Shown: positions 35,385-45,335 of the stretch, in pieces
Position numbering within the stretch: position 1 is the first letter of the stretch
Layout of the letters: each line of letters opens with the position of its first letter
Assembly: GCF_003732425.1 (NCBI RefSeq)
Contig: NZ_MOBX01000004.1
Span: 62,001 to 126,000 of the forward strand
Length of the DNA: 64,000 nt
Source of the DNA: Pseudomonas fluorescens
GTDB taxonomy: Bacteria > Pseudomonadota > Gammaproteobacteria > Pseudomonadales > Pseudomonadaceae
Reading direction: 5' to 3'
Program-made: the position numbers and the translations under genes
Notes under the pieces: model-generated
The model's input: the letters and a program-made list of their open reading frames with translations, nothing else
Told to the model about the DNA's origin: nothing
Database searches by the model: none

Positions 35385-35969
35385 ATGCTGGACTCGTTAC
35401 TCGTTCCCACCGCAATCGTTGCCTTGGCCGAAATCGGCGACAAGACGCAACTGCTCGCGCTGATTCTCGCCGCTCGCTTCCGCAAACCCTGGCCGATCAT
35501 TGCCGGTATTGTCGCCGCGACCTTGGCCAACCACGCAGCAGCCGGTGCGGTAGGCGCCTGGTTCGGCAGTTTCTTCTCAGACTCGGTGCTTCACTGGATC
35601 CTCGCCGCGAGCTTCACCGCCACGGCGCTGTGGACACTGGTCCCGGACAAAATGGATGACGATGAAACCAGCACCGCGCGCAAGTTCGGGCCTTTCCTGA
35701 CCACGCTGATTGCGTTTTTCCTCGCTGAAATGGGCGACAAGACTCAGGTCGCCACGGTAATGCTGGCCGCGCAATATCCGGAACTGTGGCTGGTGATTAT
35801 CGGTACAACGGCGGGCATGTTGATTGCCAACGTGCCGGTGGTTCTGGCGGGTAATTTTGCTGCAGAGAAACTGCCGCTGACCTTGATCCGTCGCCTGGCG
35901 GCGTCGGCATTCCTGATTCTGGCGATCGTTGCGGTGTACAAGGCGATGCAGAGCAGTGGCTGGGTTTAA
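35385..35969 (+). CDS. TMEM165/GDT1 (UPF0016) family manganese exporter
   Basis: The 194-residue membrane protein has two halves of three helices. Each holds the family signature: ALAEIGDKTQLLALIL near residue 12 and FLAEMGDKTQVATVML near residue 112 (E-x-G-D-K-T). Bacterial relatives such as MneA export Mn2+. The manganese riboswitch directly upstream supports that function. The ribosome binding site AGGA lies within the closing helix of the riboswitch. Confidence 0.92.
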   Translation: MLDSLLVPTAIVALAEIGDKTQLLALILAARFRKPWPIIAGIVAATLANHAAAGAVGAWFGSFFSDSVLHWILAASFTATALWTLVPDKMDDDETSTARKFGPFLTTLIAFFLAEMGDKTQVATVMLAAQYPELWLVIIGTTAGMLIANVPVVLAGNFAAEKLPLTLIRRLAASAFLILAIVAVYKAMQSSGWV

Positions 35970-35994
35970 CCCCTTTTTCTGATCTGACACAGAC

Positions 35995-36129
35995 CTGTGG
36001 CGAGGGAGCTTGCTCCCGCTGGGCTGCGGAGCGGCCCCAAACTCTGCAATCGCGGTTTAACCGTTTCACCGCATTTGCTGCATTTACGACTGCTCCGCAG
36101 CCGAGCGGGAGCAAGCTCCCTCGCCACAA
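35995..36129. repeat. REP inverted pair, family C
   Basis: Opposed GTGGCGAGGGAGCTTGCTCCCGC units with a spacer of about 85 bases, between the convergent GDT1-type and M48 protease genes. Confidence 0.9.
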
Positions 36130-36143
36130 TGGCCCCGTCTATC

Positions 36144-36962
36144 TCAGGATTTCGGGGCTTTTTCGTACAGCGGCATGACCTTCGGAATCGCCGCCTGCAA
36201 CGAAGCAATCCGGCTGGCCGAGGCCGGGTGAGTGCTCATGAACTCCGGCGGTGCACCTTCCGAGGCCTTGCTCATCTTGTTCCACAAGGTGATCGCGGCG
36301 TTCGGGTTGTAGCCGGCACGGGCGGCCAGTTCCAGACCGATCAGATCGGCTTCGTTTTCGTTGGCGCGGCTGTTCGGCAGGGTCATGCCGTAATTGGCTA
36401 CGGTGTCGGCCAGCGCCAGACTGTCCTGACCCAGACCGAGCAATGCACCCGCGCCCTGCTTGGCCATCTCGATCCCATAAGCCTTGGACATCGCTTCACG
36501 ACCGTGCTCGCGCAGGGCGTGGGCAATTTCATGGCCCATGACCGCGGCGATTTCATCGTCGGTCAGCTTCAGGCTGTCGATCAGCCCGGTATAGAAGATG
36601 ATCTTGCCGCCAGGACCACAGTTGGCGTTGAGCTCATCGCTCTTGATCAGATTGACTTCCCACTGCCATTGCGCCGCATCCGGACGGAAGTTCGGCGCCT
36701 GGGCGATCAGGCGGTTGGCAATCGCCTGCACCCGCTTGGCCTCGGGACTGGTCTTGTCCAGCACACCTTTGCTGGACGCCTCGCCGACGGTCTTCTGATA
36801 CGACTGCGCATACATCTGGTCGACCTCTTGCGAGGACAGCATGCTGAACATGTACTGCTTGCGCTCCACACCCACGGCGCCGCCGCTGGTGGTGTTGACC
36901 GACTGACAACCGGCCAGCAACAGCGCTGCGCTCAGTGCACTTACAACCAATGTCTTGTTCAT
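36144..36962 (-). CDS. M48-family metalloprotease lipoprotein
   Basis: The 272-residue protein has a lipoprotein signal (MNKTLVVSALSAALLLAGC, Cys19) and the zinc protease motif MGHEIAHALREHGR (HExxH), with a downstream Glu ligand in ANENEADLIGLELA. These are periplasmic, membrane-anchored proteases of the LoiP/YcaL group, used in envelope protein quality control. The distal part MSTHPASASRIASLQAA is typical. Monocistronic. Confidence 0.94.
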   Translation of the reverse strand: MNKTLVVSALSAALLLAGCQSVNTTSGGAVGVERKQYMFSMLSSQEVDQMYAQSYQKTVGEASSKGVLDKTSPEAKRVQAIANRLIAQAPNFRPDAAQWQWEVNLIKSDELNANCGPGGKIIFYTGLIDSLKLTDDEIAAVMGHEIAHALREHGREAMSKAYGIEMAKQGAGALLGLGQDSLALADTVANYGMTLPNSRANENEADLIGLELAARAGYNPNAAITLWNKMSKASEGAPPEFMSTHPASASRIASLQAAIPKVMPLYEKAPKS

Positions 36963-37225
36963 TCAAAAGCTCCCTGAAAACCTGCCGCGTATCCTAGGCG
37001 GGTAATTGTATCCACGCCAGATACAACGGACGTGTTGCAGCGACTTTCAGATGTTTCCCACCAGCGCTGTCGTAAAAAATTCACAGCGACCGCCAAGCCC
37101 CGTGTAACTGCGTCGCGCACTGATCCATTTGCGACATCGGCTTTCAATGGCACCGGCTCGCACTCATGGCCCGATGCCGGCTGCCGATACAACAGCGCAG
37201 ACGTCCTCTTGCGTGCGGAGCTCCC

Positions 37226-39367
37226 ATGAAGTTCAAGTCGATCCAGTTTTCCGTCGCCGCCCTGGCCGGCGCCATCGTGCTCAGTGTGGTCGCCGCGCTG
37301 GTGCTGTATGCGCTGTTTTCCGGCGCGCGCACGCAAGAGATGGTGCAACAGCGCACTCAAGCGCAGTTCGAGCAAGTCATCGAACAGCGCCTGACCTCGC
37401 TGGCGCAAACCCAGGTCAGCCAGATCCAGCGCGAGCTCGAAGCGCCACTGTTGATTGCCGGCGGCCTGGTACGGGTCAACGCCCTGCTCGGCACACCAGG
37501 TGCTGATGGCCAGCCGCGCCTGACCGTCAGCCGCGAGCAACTGATCAGCCTGATCAAAGAGAACGTCGAAAAGAACCCGAAAATTCTCGGCACCTACATC
37601 GGCTGGGAGAAAAACGCCCTCGACCACAACGACGCGGCCTATGTCGGCACCAGCGTGGTCGGTATCGACGCGGCCAACGGGCGCTTTCTGCCGTGGTGGT
37701 TCCGCAACGATGACGGCACCCTCGGCCTCGACAAACTGGTCGACGTCGACGACCAGAAAACCTTGTCCACCGGCGTGCGCGCCAGCGAGTACTACCTGTG
37801 CTCGAAAGAAAGCAAAAAATCCTGCGTGATCGATCCGGCGCCGTACAAAGTCGGCGACAAGATCGTCATGCTCGCCTCTTTTATTGAACCGATCATGCTC
37901 AACGGCGCCTTCCAGGGCATCGTCGGCGCCGACCTGTCGGTGAACTTCATTCAGGAAATGCTCCTCGGCGCCAACCAGAAGCTGTACAGCGGCGCCGGGC
38001 AAATGGCCCTGATTGGCGGCAACGGCCGGATCGTTGCGTACACCCAAGACCCGAGCAAATTCGGTGAAAAAGTCAGCGACATCCTCGACGCCGAGCAGAT
38101 AGCCAACCTGGCCAATCTCAAACGCGGCGAAGTGACTTACTCGGTCGACAAGGACAAGGGCCGCATCGAGTTGTACCTGCCGTTCGGCATCGGCCAGACC
38201 GACGCGCGCTGGACATTGATGCTGCAATTGCCGCTCAACGCGGTGATGGCCGACCTGCAAAAACTGCAGGGCGACCTGGAGGCCCAGCGCAAATCCGACA
38301 CCTTCGGCATGGCCATGGTCGGTCTGCTCATCGCCGGCCTCGGCCTGCTGGTGATCTGGCTGGTCGGCCACGGTATCGCTCGACCGCTGAAGCAAATGGT
38401 CGCGATGCTTAATGACATTGCTCAGGGCGAAGGCGATCTGACCCGTCGTTTGAGCAGTGATCGCAGCGATGAATTGGGTTCGATCGCCAAGGGCTTCAAC
38501 ACCTTTTTGGCCAAGTTGCAGGCGATGATCACCCAAGTGGTGACGTCGGTGCAGAGCGTCAGCGATTCCTCGGAGCACACCGCCGATATCGCGATTCGCA
38601 CCAACATCGGCATCCAGAAACAAATGGCCGAGATCGATCAGGTCGCCACGGCGGTGCAGGAAATGACCGCCACCGCGCAGGACGTCGCGCGTAACGCGAC
38701 GCAGGCGGCACAAGCGGCCAGTCATGCCGATCAGGCCGCCAGCCAGGGCATGCAGATTGTCCGCGATACGTCCAATTCGATCGGCGTGTTGGCGCTGGAA
38801 ATCGGCAAGGCTGTCGATGTGGTGCAGACCCTGGCCAAGGACAGCGAGAACATCAACGCCATCCTCACCGCCATTCGCGGCATCGCCGAGCAGACCAACC
38901 TGTTGGCCCTGAACGCGGCGATCGAAGCGGCGCGTGCCGGCGAGCAGGGTCGTGGTTTTGCCGTGGTGGCGGACGAAGTACGCAATCTGGCGCAGAAAAC
39001 CCAGAAAGCCACCGAAGAAATCCAGACCATGATCCAGCAACTGCAACAAGGCACTCGCGATGTCGTGCGGGTCATGGAAGACAGCCAGAACCGTACCGAC
39101 GAAAGCGTGCAGCACGCGGCGAAAGCAGCTGAGGCGCTGGAGACGATCACTCAGGCAGTGTCAGTGATCAACGACATGAACACGCAGATTGCCAGTGCGG
39201 CCGAAGAGCAGAGCGCGGTGGCCGATGACATCAACCGTAACGTGATCAATATCGGGCAAGTGGCGAATGAAGTGGCGGGTGGTGCGGATGAGTCGAGCTC
39301 GGCGAGTGCGGACCTGACCAAACTGGCGGAGCAGCAGCGGCGGTTGATCAATCAGTTCAAGGTGTAG
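37226..39367 (+). CDS. Methyl-accepting chemotaxis protein with dCACHE sensor
   Basis: The 713-residue receptor has a first membrane helix (about 9-31), a periplasmic double-CACHE domain (about 35-355; note [13 protein letters not shown] and [16 protein letters not shown]), a second helix (about 362-385, [18 protein letters not shown]), a HAMP linker ([20 protein letters not shown]) and a cytoplasmic signalling domain with the conserved hairpin tip [20 protein letters not shown]. It signals through CheW/CheA. Start at 37226 has CGGAG 6 bases before. dCACHE receptors of Pseudomonas bind amino acids, polyamines, histamine or organic acids; which applies here is not visible. Confidence 0.94.
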   Translation: MKFKSIQFSVAALAGAIVLSVVAALVLYALFSGARTQEMVQQRTQAQFEQVIEQRLTSLAQTQVSQIQRELEAPLLIAGGLVRVNALLGTPGADGQPRLTVSREQLISLIKENVEKNPKILGTYIGWEKNALDHNDAAYVGTSVVGIDAANGRFLPWWFRNDDGTLGLDKLVDVDDQKTLSTGVRASEYYLCSKESKKSCVIDPAPYKVGDKIVMLASFIEPIMLNGAFQGIVGADLSVNFIQEMLLGANQKLYSGAGQMALIGGNGRIVAYTQDPSKFGEKVSDILDAEQIANLANLKRGEVTYSVDKDKGRIELYLPFGIGQTDARWTLMLQLPLNAVMADLQKLQGDLEAQRKSDTFGMAMVGLLIAGLGLLVIWLVGHGIARPLKQMVAMLNDIAQGEGDLTRRLSSDRSDELGSIAKGFNTFLAKLQAMITQVVTSVQSVSDSSEHTADIAIRTNIGIQKQMAEIDQVATAVQEMTATAQDVARNATQAAQAASHADQAASQGMQIVRDTSNSIGVLALEIGKAVDVVQTLAKDSENINAILTAIRGIAEQTNLLALNAAIEAARAGEQGRGFAVVADEVRNLAQKTQKATEEIQTMIQQLQQGTRDVVRVMEDSQNRTDESVQHAAKAAEALETITQAVSVINDMNTQIASAAEEQSAVADDINRNVINIGQVANEVAGGADESSSASADLTKLAEQQRRLINQFKV

Positions 39368-39435
39368 TGATCTATTGGCGCAAGGTGACTTTCAGTCAGG
39401 CCAGACAACCGTCCTTGCGCTCATCAATCACCCGC

Positions 39436-41002
39436 CTACTTGATAAAAAGATCTGCACCGACAATCGGTGACGGGTTGCCCGCTTCATCCGTAGCAAAAG
39501 TGCAATAACGGACATTATGTGTTTTGGGTAGGGTCATCTCGTGAGTAAACAGAGAGTAATCACTTTGACTGTGGCAGTCGGTCGCATCGAGCACACCATA
39601 CTTAAAATAGGATTTAATATTTTCGTTAAGCCGGACGGATGTCCCCACCTGCCACTCAGTCCCGATATCGAATGTCAAAATCTTCGGCACCTGAACCGGA
39701 GCCGTATTATCTATTTGGCGCAACTGAACCGTCGCATAATTCAGGGATGGCCAGTCTGGCTGGCCATACCGTTTACCAATAACGCAAATAGCCTGAACGC
39801 CTTCACTGTTATCGACAGCCAATCCTGTCAAGGGTTGATCGACCACCTTGACTGCCTCGCCATACCCTTCTGACTGTTCACACTGGATGGAACTGGCAGC
39901 ACCCGTTTTGTAGCGAACAAATTCATAGCCGTCTTCAATCCTCAGATTCCACTTGGCTGGTCGCAGCTGACCGTCACTTTCCAGAACCTTGGAGCGCGTC
40001 GACCACGATCCTGTTCGCACCAGTCGGACTCCGGTACCCGGATCAAGTTTACTCAAGTCCAGGGTATTATCAGCTCGAAGCGCCGCCAGAATGACATCCA
40101 CCGCATTGGTATAAACACCCTCAGGGCGACTGATCAATCCGGACCGGGTTATTTCACAGGGGCGGGCATACCCGCAACCGGAATACTCAGCAGCGGTTGC
40201 TGTCGACAGCACGCCGATTACACGGTCGCTACCCCTGGCAAAGACAGGTGAACCCGAAGAACCTCCAGAAACGCCAATGCAATCATTGGCGCGTGCCTTT
40301 GGCCAAAACCACGGTAGCTCAGGCCTGATCGGAAAGTCGCTTTCGAAAACAGCCACAGGCGGCCGTGACGAGCAAACTGAATGCCGTAGATAATGATCCG
40401 GAAAAAAAACCCTCAGGAATATGTACAAGGTCAATGCCAACATCGGAGGTTTCAAAGTTTTTTAAAACTGCAGGCTTAATGCCTCGCGAGCGAAGTTCGC
40501 CATAAGTAACGTCCAACTGCAACAACCCGATATCCGCACCTTTCATACTCGAATAAACAATACGATTTATAGAATATCTGTAGTGATCGCGAACATTGTC
40601 ATAAAAATAAGCGGGGATAAAAAAATAATTCGGCGATACCGGACTGTCTATAACGACATCATTACTACCTATCATACTGGCGTCACGAGCACAGTGATCA
40701 GCAGTGATAATAAGAGCACGCTGATCAGATTTTGGCGTCTCGCTGCCTGCCACAAGTGTTGCCGTGCATTCCCACCCCTTGGAACCGGACGTACCTCTCA
40801 TTTTACCGACCGCAAAGAATCGCTCTGATCCCGTCGCGGTAGCTGATAACAATGGAGGTAGCTCAGCCGAGGACAATACGTTACGGGCCGTACTGGATAT
40901 AATCATGCTGTCCGCATAACTTGTATCAAAGCAAAGGCTCAAGTACACCGTTATAAATAGATAACTCCTGGACAGCCTGGAAAGTAGGCGGATAACACTC
41001 AT
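39436..41002 (-). pseudogene. Secreted trypsin-like serine protease, frameshifted at an 8-T tract
   Basis: The first part (from 41002) has a signal peptide (LFITVYLSLCFDTSYA) and the His and Asp of a chymotrypsin-type triad in IITADHCARD and KGADIGLLQLD. It stays open to 40319 but loses similarity after VHIPEGFF. The Ser motif GVSGGSSGSPVFARG lies in another frame that continues to 39436. The frames meet at a run of eight T on the minus strand (40402-40409); removing one T joins EGFF to PDHYLRH and gives one frame of 521 residues with a full triad. The gene is visibly more AT-rich than its neighbours, suggesting acquisition. It may be a true pseudogene, a phase-variable gene or a sequencing error. 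Confidence 0.82.
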
Positions 41003-41100
41003 TGAATCACTCCTTTTTATACTTACTGAAATCGTACGACTTCAAGTACCGTCGGAGGAATACGCGTGTTAACCCATAGTGTCTACTGTCAGAAATTACA

Positions 41101-41133
41101 GGTAGCTGCCTTTTTTTGGACAACGCAGCTACC
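41101..41133. other. 9-bp hairpin between SRAP gene and protease
   Basis: GGTAGCTGC / GCAGCTACC with a 15-base loop carrying a run of seven T (plus strand). It follows the SRAP gene on the minus strand by about 37 bases; no T-run follows, so termination is doubtful. Confidence 0.4.
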
Positions 41134-41169
41134 GCTTGTCGAACATCAAACAGGCAATATCAAATTCGT

Positions 41170-41793
41170 TCAACCCGGGGTCAGACACTCCGGCCCATTA
41201 AGCTTGGGATCATTGATCAGATTCGCCAGCACCCGCTCGCGCAATGCCGCTGGTTCGCTGGCCAGCAAACCCTGCAACACATGTAGCGGCGCCTCGGGAT
41301 CGAGCCACGCCGCCTGCCCGGCCTCATCGAGAATCAACGGCCGGCGCTGACTCGAGGCCGGCTGCGTAATCACTGCGGTGCTCAACCAGACCTGCTCCTG
41401 CACCGGATACGCCTCCCAGATCGCCGCGAAAAACAGTGAAGAACCCTCCCCCGGCGTCAGCCAGAACGGCCGCTTGCGTTGCGTCCCACGCCATTCGTAG
41501 AAACCGTTGGCCGGCAGCAGGCAGCGGCGCAGACGCAAGGCTTCGCGGAACATAGGTTGCTCGGCCACGGTTTCCGCCCGGGCATGTGCCGGTGTTTTCG
41601 ACAGATCGGTCAGCCACGGCGGCGTTAATCCCCAACGGGCGCGGGCCAGGGTGCGCTGGCCATCTTCACCGGCACGCAGCATCAACACCGAATCATTGGG
41701 GGAAATGTTCCACTGCGCCTGCTGATCAGCGGGAAAACCTGGCAGGGTCGCGAAATCGCGGTTCCAGCGAAACAGGGCATAACGTCCACACAT
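41170..41793 (-). CDS. SRAP (YedK/HMCES-like) family protein, divergent active site
   Basis: The 207-residue protein starts MCGRYALF, so that Cys2 becomes the N-terminal catalytic Cys that crosslinks to abasic sites in single-stranded DNA. The core ARAETVAEQPMFREAL and the Glu of NGFYEW are present. Two positions usually conserved differ: the Asn of INARAET is His (AHARAET) and the His of IHDRRPLVL-type motifs is replaced (SSQRRPLIL). Proteins of this group protect abasic sites during replication; whether this variant still does is open. It is followed by the protease pseudogene and preceded by DUF2007. Confidence 0.9.
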   Translation of the reverse strand: MCGRYALFRWNRDFATLPGFPADQQAQWNISPNDSVLMLRAGEDGQRTLARARWGLTPPWLTDLSKTPAHARAETVAEQPMFREALRLRRCLLPANGFYEWRGTQRKRPFWLTPGEGSSLFFAAIWEAYPVQEQVWLSTAVITQPASSQRRPLILDEAGQAAWLDPEAPLHVLQGLLASEPAALRERVLANLINDPKLNGPECLTPG

Positions 41794-41829
41794 GGGGCAA
41801 CACGACTCTGAAGTAAAACGAAGGCCAGC

Positions 41830-42090
41830 CTAACAGACCAGCGTCCCGGGGAAGCTCTCCGGTTCATCGCCGGGCAGCGGCAGCGCGGCATTGTACGCGG
41901 TGATCAGCTCGCGAGCGTATTCGGCCTGATCGTTATCCACCGACAGCCCCAACAAGCCAAAGATCGGCAGTTCCCCCGTACCACCGAGCAAATCGCGGCC
42001 GATCAGATGCGCCTCGATGCCTTCGCTGGCGAGCATGCCCTTGAGCATTTCACCTTCCATCAGGTTTTCCGGCTCGTAGATTCGCTGCAT
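41830..42090 (-). CDS. DUF2007 domain protein
   Basis: The 86-residue protein reads MQRIYEPENLMEGEMLKGML, then ASEGIEAHLIGRDLLGG, the pattern of DUF2007 (signal-transducing PII-like small domain of unknown role). A GLLGLSVDNDQAEYARELI block completes the fold. It lies 9 bases downstream of the CPXCG gene, so both form an operon. Function is not known. Confidence 0.88.
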   Translation of the reverse strand: MQRIYEPENLMEGEMLKGMLASEGIEAHLIGRDLLGGTGELPIFGLLGLSVDNDQAEYARELITAYNAALPLPGDEPESFPGTLVC

Positions 42091-42099
42091 GAGCGCCCC

Positions 42100-42282
42100 T
42101 CACTCGTTTTCGCTGAAGACTTCCAGATGCCACTCATCTTCGTGAACCTGCAATACGAACGTGATTGGCCGACAACACACCTGACAGTCCTCAATGTAGG
42201 TCTGATCGCCGCCGGACAGGTCCAGCGTAGTCTCGACCTCCTCACCACAATACGGACATTCATACAGTGCGCTTTCCAGCAT
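42100..42282 (-). CDS. CPXCG-motif cysteine-rich small protein
   Basis: The 60-residue protein has YECPYCGEEVE at the N-terminus and EDCQVCCRPI in the middle, four Cys suited to bind one zinc ion. It belongs to the CPXCG family conserved in Pseudomonas and other gamma-proteobacteria. It is the first gene of a short operon with DUF2007 and is divergent from the acyltransferase. Function unknown. Confidence 0.9.
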   Translation of the reverse strand: MLESALYECPYCGEEVETTLDLSGGDQTYIEDCQVCCRPITFVLQVHEDEWHLEVFSENE

Positions 42283-42421
42283 CGCGGTCTCCCAAGTGAC
42301 TTGTGCGTATAATCGCCGGTCTATTTGCAGGGCTATTTTTGTCTGGCTACTTTTTCAGACCGTGCCCCGCGGTTTTTCGATCAAAACCTTTACTTACCCT
42401 AGCCGTTTCCAACAAGAGAGC

Positions 42422-43588
42422 ATGATGGGCGAATTCGATGCCATCCGACCTTACGACGACAGCGAAGTACCTGTGGTACTGGCAAGACTGCTCGGCGACA
42501 AGGCGTTTCTAGATATCCTCACCCACTTCCGCTTCCCGCGTTTTGCCGGGGCCTTCGGCTGGATGCTCAAACCACTTATAGCCCATCGGCTGCGTCGTGA
42601 GTTCGCCGACGTGACGTCGGTGGCGACGTTGCAGGACAAGGTCGAGTCCTACGTCGACCACACCATCGAGCGCGCCACCGACGGCGTGACCTACACCGGT
42701 GTCGAGCAATTCAAGTCCGGCAGCGCCTACCTGTTCATCGCCAACCACCGCGATATCGTCATGGACCCGGCCTTCGTCAACTACGCCGTGTACCACGCCG
42801 GCCTGCCGACCCCACGCATTGCGATTGGCGACAACCTGCTGCAGAAGCCGTTTGTCAGCGACCTGATGCGCCTGAACAAGAGCTTCATCGTTCATCGTTC
42901 GATCACCGGGCGTCGCGAGAAAATGGCCGCGTATCAACTGTTGTCGGCGTACATCAACCACTCGATCCGCAACGATTGCGCCTCGATCTGGATCGCTCAG
43001 GCCGAAGGCCGGGCGAAGGACGGTGACGACCGTACCGAGTCGGCGATCCTCAAGATGTTCCACATGAGCCGCAAGGACGAGCCGTTCGGCGAGGTCATTC
43101 AGTCGCTGAACCTCACCCCGGTGTCGATCAGCTACGAATATGACCCGTGCGATCAGGCCAAGGCCCGCGAGCTGTACATCCGCGCCACCACTGGCACCTA
43201 CGCGAAAGCGCCGGGTGAGGATGACGTGAGCATCGCCAAAGGTATCACTGGCTACAAGGGCCGGGTGCACGTGAACTTTGCGGCGCCGATCACCGAGCTG
43301 TTCGAAGACACCAAGCAATTGGCGGTCGAAATGGACAAGCAGATTCTCGGCGGTTACCGGTTGTTCCCGGTGCATTACCTGGCGTATGCGCAGTGGGCTG
43401 ATGCCGATCCGCAGTTGAATGTGCCGAAGGCTGCCGAGGTGTTCCCGGCCGATGAACTGGCCAAGGCGCAGGAAGAATGGCAGAGCCGGCTGGACGCTTG
43501 CCCTGAGGAGCATCGTCCGTACATGGTGCTGCAATATGCGACGCCGGTGCGTAATCAGTACCGGGTCAAGGCTGGGTTGCCGCTGTAA
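42422..43588 (+). CDS. 1-acyl-sn-glycerol-3-phosphate acyltransferase family protein
   Basis: The protein (388 residues from ATG 42422; a second ATG follows at once) has the PlsC-type acyltransferase motif NHRDIVMD (HxxxxD) near residue 115, FIVHRSITGRREKMAAYQLL and IWIAQAEGRAKDGDD, where the EGR block binds phosphate. It transfers an acyl chain to lysophosphatidate or a similar acceptor at the inner membrane. It is longer than PlsC (about 245), a form usual in Pseudomonas. It stands alone. Confidence 0.88.
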   Translation: MMGEFDAIRPYDDSEVPVVLARLLGDKAFLDILTHFRFPRFAGAFGWMLKPLIAHRLRREFADVTSVATLQDKVESYVDHTIERATDGVTYTGVEQFKSGSAYLFIANHRDIVMDPAFVNYAVYHAGLPTPRIAIGDNLLQKPFVSDLMRLNKSFIVHRSITGRREKMAAYQLLSAYINHSIRNDCASIWIAQAEGRAKDGDDRTESAILKMFHMSRKDEPFGEVIQSLNLTPVSISYEYDPCDQAKARELYIRATTGTYAKAPGEDDVSIAKGITGYKGRVHVNFAAPITELFEDTKQLAVEMDKQILGGYRLFPVHYLAYAQWADADPQLNVPKAAEVFPADELAKAQEEWQSRLDACPEEHRPYMVLQYATPVRNQYRVKAGLPL

Positions 43589-43602
43589 AGCAACAGCAAG
43601 AT

Positions 43603-43681
43603 CAAAAGATCGCAGTCTTCGGCAGCTCCTACAGGATGCACATCATTCCTGTGTAGGAGCTGCCGAAGACTGCGATCTTTT
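43603..43681. repeat. REP inverted pair, family B
   Basis: Opposed AAAAGATCGCAGTCTTCGGC..AGCTCCTACA and GTAGGAGCTGCCGAAGACTG units between the convergent acyltransferase and a small membrane-protein gene. Confidence 0.88.
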
Positions 43682-43685
43682 GCTT

Positions 43686-43964
43686 TTAAAAGCGGGTGCT
43701 GATCCAGGAAACGATCAGGGCCAGGCCGAGGCAGGCGAAGCCGAAGCGATAGAAAAACCGGTTCATGCGCAAGGTCGCCCAATCGAGGATCGGCTCGGCG
43801 TTCGGTTGCGCCTGACGCTGGGCGGCAATGCTGGCCATCGCACGCTGCTCACGGCGGCGAGTGGCGTGCAGCAGCCAACTGCCCGGAAACGCCAACAACA
43901 ACGCCAGCAGATTGATCAACTTGGCGGGATGGGCGGTAAACAGCGTCATCAAATGCAGCGACAT
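43686..43964 (-). CDS. Small membrane protein of unknown function
   Basis: The 92-residue protein has a hydrophobic segment at about 17-33 (LINLLALLLAFPGSWLL) and another at the C-terminus (FGFACLGLALIVSWIST), joined by a basic, Gln/Ala-rich linker. Thus it is probably a two-helix inner-membrane protein. AGAGG lies 6 bases before the ATG at 43964. I do not recognise a named family. Confidence 0.75.
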   Translation of the reverse strand: MSLHLMTLFTAHPAKLINLLALLLAFPGSWLLHATRRREQRAMASIAAQRQAQPNAEPILDWATLRMNRFFYRFGFACLGLALIVSWISTRF

Positions 43965-44082
43965 CACAGACCTCTATCTGAACCGGTACGGCAGTCGCCA
44001 GATCGACGACTGCGGCGCGGATTCTAACCAAACCTGCCCGTTCAACCCCAGTCTTTGCGACAAATAACCTGACAATCGACCG

Positions 44083-44364
44083 ATGGCTGTCCTGTGTCAC
44101 GGCATCGTCATGTGGATACACCAAGATGCGCGCCTCGAAACGCACATGGAACGCGACATGCTTCACGCTGAAAACCAGGACCGTCTGTACCTCATTACCC
44201 CTTACGACGAACAACAAAGCCTCGTCGGCAGCCTCGCCTTCAATGTTCAGGATCGCCATTGGCTGGTGTATTGCGCGCTCGGCGGGCATCAGCATGCGGA
44301 TTTGCCCGAGACGGATTTGCTGACGGGTGTCAGCGTTCTCGACTTTTACTCACAGGCTGCCTGA
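44083..44364 (+). CDS. Small hypothetical protein
   Basis: A 93-residue frame opening at 44083, with alternative ATGs at 44113 and 44146. The core QDRLYLITPYDEQQSLVGSL then FNVQDRHWLVYCALGG is protein-like, with balanced composition and no low-complexity sequence. No good ribosome binding site marks one start; MERDMLHAENQDRL at 44146 is plausible. No family recognised. It is divergent from the small membrane-protein gene and followed by a REP pair. Confidence 0.5.
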   Translation: MAVLCHGIVMWIHQDARLETHMERDMLHAENQDRLYLITPYDEQQSLVGSLAFNVQDRHWLVYCALGGHQHADLPETDLLTGVSVLDFYSQAA

Positions 44365-44378
44365 ACAACACCGCCGCC

Positions 44379-44466
44379 CTGTAGGAGCTGCCGCAGGCTG
44401 CGATCTTTTGACTTTGATTTTCAAAAACAAGATCAAAAGATCGCAGCCTGCGGCAGTTCCTACAGG
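44379..44466. repeat. REP inverted pair, family B
   Basis: TGTAGGAGCTGCCGCAGGCT..GATCTTTTGA and its inverted copy form a long hairpin 15 bases after the small gene at 44083-44364. Confidence 0.9.
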
Positions 44467-44493
44467 GGATTAGCGTTGAATCCAGCAGGCATG

Positions 44494-44529
44494 AAAAAGC
44501 CCGGAGCCATCACTGGCGCCGGGCTTTTT
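44494..44529. terminator. Rho-independent terminator of the YajG-type gene
   Basis: AAAAAGCCCGG / CCGGGCTTTTT stem with a 14-base loop, just past the minus-strand stop at 44546; it can act in both directions. Confidence 0.88.
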
Positions 44530-44545
44530 CACATCTACCGAAAGC

Positions 44546-45130
44546 TTACTCGGCGAGCACCTGACCCACAGTCGGATCCTTGAACAGACGCGTCAGTGCA
44601 TCGCTCAACACGTCGCTGACCAGCTTGGTGTTGGTTTCCTGGTTCGGCGCCATGCCGAAACGCTGGTCCAGCGAGGCACCGTAACGGCCACTGTAGCGAC
44701 GGTTGGCGTTCTGCACGTCGGAGCGGAAGGTCGCGCCGATGGTCGCTTCGGTCACGTACATGCCTTCTTTCGGCGACTGGTATTTCAGCTCGGCCAGGGT
44801 CACGGTCAACTGCGGCGCGTTCGGCGCGTTGTTGGTCGGGGTGAAGCCGAGCAGACGCACGGCGGCTTCAGCCTGAGCCTGCAGTTTGGGCAGGATCTGC
44901 TCGCGCTGCACGGTGATGGCGCTGGTTTCCGGGTACAGGCCGCCACGGGTGCCCAAGGTTGGCGACGGACGACCGTCAACCACACGCACGACGACTGGCT
45001 GGCCACGGCCGATCGGTGCCAGCTGGGTGGTCAGCTTCGGCTCCGGGCTCAGTTGTTGCGGGCTGTGGGCGCAGCCGGCCAGGGTCAAACCGGCCACAGT
45101 GATCAAACCGAACAACAGGCGTTGCAACAT
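44546..45130 (-). CDS. yajG: YajG family lipoprotein
   Basis: The 194-residue protein has a lipoprotein signal (LLFGLITVAGLTLAGC, Cys20) and the conserved YajG body: VVVRVVDGRPSPTLGTRGG near residue 47, then LTVTLAELKYQS and a C-terminal VLSDALTRLFKD. It is a periplasm-facing lipoprotein, in E. coli located near ampG. Function is not established. The start at 45130 fits the signal peptide and a GGAGAGAAG site; the frame stays open further upstream without homology. Confidence 0.9.
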   Translation of the reverse strand: MLQRLLFGLITVAGLTLAGCAHSPQQLSPEPKLTTQLAPIGRGQPVVVRVVDGRPSPTLGTRGGLYPETSAITVQREQILPKLQAQAEAAVRLLGFTPTNNAPNAPQLTVTLAELKYQSPKEGMYVTEATIGATFRSDVQNANRRYSGRYGASLDQRFGMAPNQETNTKLVSDVLSDALTRLFKDPTVGQVLAE

Positions 45131-45335
45131 GCTCTTCTCTCCAGAATCAGGCACAAACAGGCCGGCAGTATAGCGGTGGGCCACTGCGGGTAACCAGCGC
45201 CCGGCAGCGAATACTGAAATGTCTGACAAACCCATGGGAAAGCGGTTCCTGTCACAGATTATTCACCCGACATACACGCTCACGTCACGGCGCATTGGCA
45301 ACCTTGCAATCAGTCCCCCCACAAGGTACTCAATC

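Noticed and set aside
36959..39115. 718-codon open frame antisense to the chemoreceptor
   Set aside because: Product has no domain and is His/Gln/Gly-rich as expected for antisense of a GC-rich gene; the sense frame is a full MCP.
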